DNA of 6,816 bases from an uncultured Collinsella sp. (GTDB taxonomy: Bacteria; Actinomycetota; Coriobacteriia; Coriobacteriales; Coriobacteriaceae), in NCBI GenBank assembly GCA_937934355.1, contig CALGZY010000010.1, forward strand, positions 1-6,816. The letters run 5' to 3'. Positions within the stretch are counted from its first letter, which is position 1; each line of letters opens with the position of its first letter. A program made the position numbers and the translations under genes. This document shows positions 5,797 through 6,816 of the stretch, one piece after another. The notes under the pieces were generated by a model. That model searched no databases. It had not been told where the DNA came from and saw only the letters and a program-made list of their open reading frames with translations.

Positions 5797-6567
5797 ATGG
5801 ACATTCTGTTGATCTTTCTTATTTCATGCTTTAGCTACTCGAATTGGTTTCTTGGTAAATCAATGCTTGATAGACCCCTGATAACGGGAACAATTGTGGG
5901 TCTCGCATTCGGTGATTTGGCAAGTGGCTGTATTATCGGCGCCACGATTGAGCTGGCCCTTATGGGCGCTCAGGGAATCGGAGCGGCTGCGCCTCCTGAC
6001 GTGATTTCCGGTGGCATTTTGGGCACTGCGTTTGCGATCATTTCCCATTCAGATGCTGGCGCCGGCGTTGCTTTGGCAATCCCAATTTCAATGCTCGGAA
6101 TGGTAATCAGGAATTTTTGCTACATCGTTCTGATTCCTCTTATTAATCGCGCCGCCGATGGATATGCCGAACGAGGAGACGTTGACGGGGTGTGCAGGAC
6201 CCATCTTATCTCTAGCTTCTTCGGGTTCATTATTCCCCAGGCGCTGTATGTGACCGCAGCTTATGCGCTGGGTGCTCCGGTTATGGAAGGCGTACTTGCG
6301 GCTATTCCCGAATTTGTCCAGCATGGCTTGACGGTTGCCGCAGGCATTTTGCCCGCCCTCGGCTTTGTCATTCTGCTTAGGACCATCATGGACCGGAAAT
6401 TGTTGCCTTATTTGATCTTTGGATTCGTTCTCAGTGCGTATCTGGGCTTGCCAATCTTGGGTGTTTCGCTCATCGCCGCCGGAATTGTGCTGTTGATGGT
6501 ATTTAAAGATCGCGAATCCGCTGTCGCTGTTACGGCTTCTGTGGAAGGAGACGACGATGAGTTCTAA
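5797..6567 (+). CDS. PTS system mannose-family IIC component
   Basis: This integral membrane subunit forms the sugar translocation path together with IID. The N-terminal half carries the highly conserved family block: DRPLITGTIVGLAFGDLASG, GATIELALMGAQGIGAA and PPDVISGGILGTAFAI (about residues 25-85). Hydrophobic segments then continue to about residue 245, consistent with a polytopic protein. The tail is short and acidic (GDDDEF). At 256 residues it is a normal length. I chose ATG 5797 because AAGGAG (5786-5791) lies 5 bases before it. The upstream GTG 5776 would place the SD inside the coding sequence. It starts 44 bases after IIB and overlaps IID by 11 bases, suggesting translational coupling. 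Confidence 0.94.
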   Translation: MDILLIFLISCFSYSNWFLGKSMLDRPLITGTIVGLAFGDLASGCIIGATIELALMGAQGIGAAAPPDVISGGILGTAFAIISHSDAGAGVALAIPISMLGMVIRNFCYIVLIPLINRAADGYAERGDVDGVCRTHLISSFFGFIIPQALYVTAAYALGAPVMEGVLAAIPEFVQHGLTVAAGILPALGFVILLRTIMDRKLLPYLIFGFVLSAYLGLPILGVSLIAAGIVLLMVFKDRESAVAVTASVEGDDDEF

Positions 6568-6816
6568 AGAAGGTGGATCGAAAATCACCAAGTCCGATCT
6601 CAATAAAATTTTCCTACGCTCAATGACATTCGAGGGGTCCTGGGATTACGAGCGGCAAATGTACCTTGCGAATGCATTTACGCTTGGCCCAATTATCAAG
6701 AAGCTGTATCCGTCGAAAGAAGATCGCGCAGACGCATTGAAGCGCCATCTTGAGTTCTTTAACATCACTCCCTATCTCGCGACACTGGTTTGTGGAATTG
6801 TGACAGCAATGGAGGA
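6557..6816 (+). CDS. PTS system mannose-family IID component, cut by the right edge
   Basis: This is the second membrane subunit of the permease. The visible 86 residues show the conserved IID start: IFLRSMTFEGSWDYERQMY, then LGPIIKKLYP, LKRHLEFFNITPYLATLV and a final GIVTAMEE, which precedes the membrane segments in this family. ATG 6557 is preceded by GGAAGGAG (6543-6550) with 6 bases of spacing. It overlaps the last 11 bases of IIC, consistent with coupled translation of the two subunits. No IIA gene is in the window; it may follow this one or lie elsewhere. Confidence 0.93.
   Translation, partial: MSSKEGGSKITKSDLNKIFLRSMTFEGSWDYERQMYLANAFTLGPIIKKLYPSKEDRADALKRHLEFFNITPYLATLVCGIVTAME

Noticed and set aside
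1..6816. GATC depletion as a sign of long-term restriction pressure
   Set aside because: By eye GATC occurs throughout the window at roughly the rate expected by chance (about 27 expected in this length), so there is no visible avoidance.
1..6816. CRISPR arrays, tRNA or rRNA genes, insertion sequences
   Set aside because: I saw no regularly spaced repeats, no tRNA-like cloverleaf segments, and no transposase or integrase frames.

Overview
The window looks like part of a bacterial chromosome of moderate GC content, judged by eye. Strong Shine-Dalgarno (SD) sites, several GTG starts, and a GntR-regulated mannose-family PTS operon next to a Sau3AI-like restriction-modification system suggest a Gram-positive gut bacterium. 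A Collinsella-like member of the Coriobacteriia is my best guess. This rests on gene content and style only, with no rRNA or other taxonomic marker present.

Layout: (1) Positions 1-178 hold the first codons of an unidentified minus-strand gene that runs off the left edge, its leader, and a strong intrinsic terminator for the next gene. (2) Positions 179-3089 hold a divergent type II restriction-modification pair: a C5-cytosine methyltransferase (minus) and a Sau3AI/MutH-family endonuclease (plus), both with GTG starts. The 142-bp divergent region carries a good sigma70-type promoter for the methyltransferase with two GATC sites inside it, plus a perfect 8-bp inverted repeat in front of the nuclease. 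(3) Positions 3090-3421 hold a 13-bp perfect hairpin, then the control region of a GntR/HutC regulator, including an imperfect palindrome. (4) Positions 3422-4138 encode the regulator, closed by a terminator. (5) From 4196 to the right edge is an operon with promoter, operator, SIS-domain sugar-phosphate deglycase/isomerase, PTS IIB, IIC and IID (cut by the edge).

How it works together: the restriction pair probably recognises GATC, inferred from the nuclease's family. The methyltransferase could control its own supply by methylating its promoter. In the second module, the GntR protein probably binds the same 22-bp inverted repeat (ATACATGT-N6-ACAWGTAT) in its own leader and at the operon start, and probably represses both. 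The PTS would import and phosphorylate an amino sugar or Amadori compound such as fructoselysine or glucoselysine, and the SIS protein would split the phosphorylated product. The SIS gene carries a one-base frameshift near its 3' end: the conserved family tail is present in the -1 frame just after the premature stop, so the gene is damaged, recoded or mis-sequenced there.
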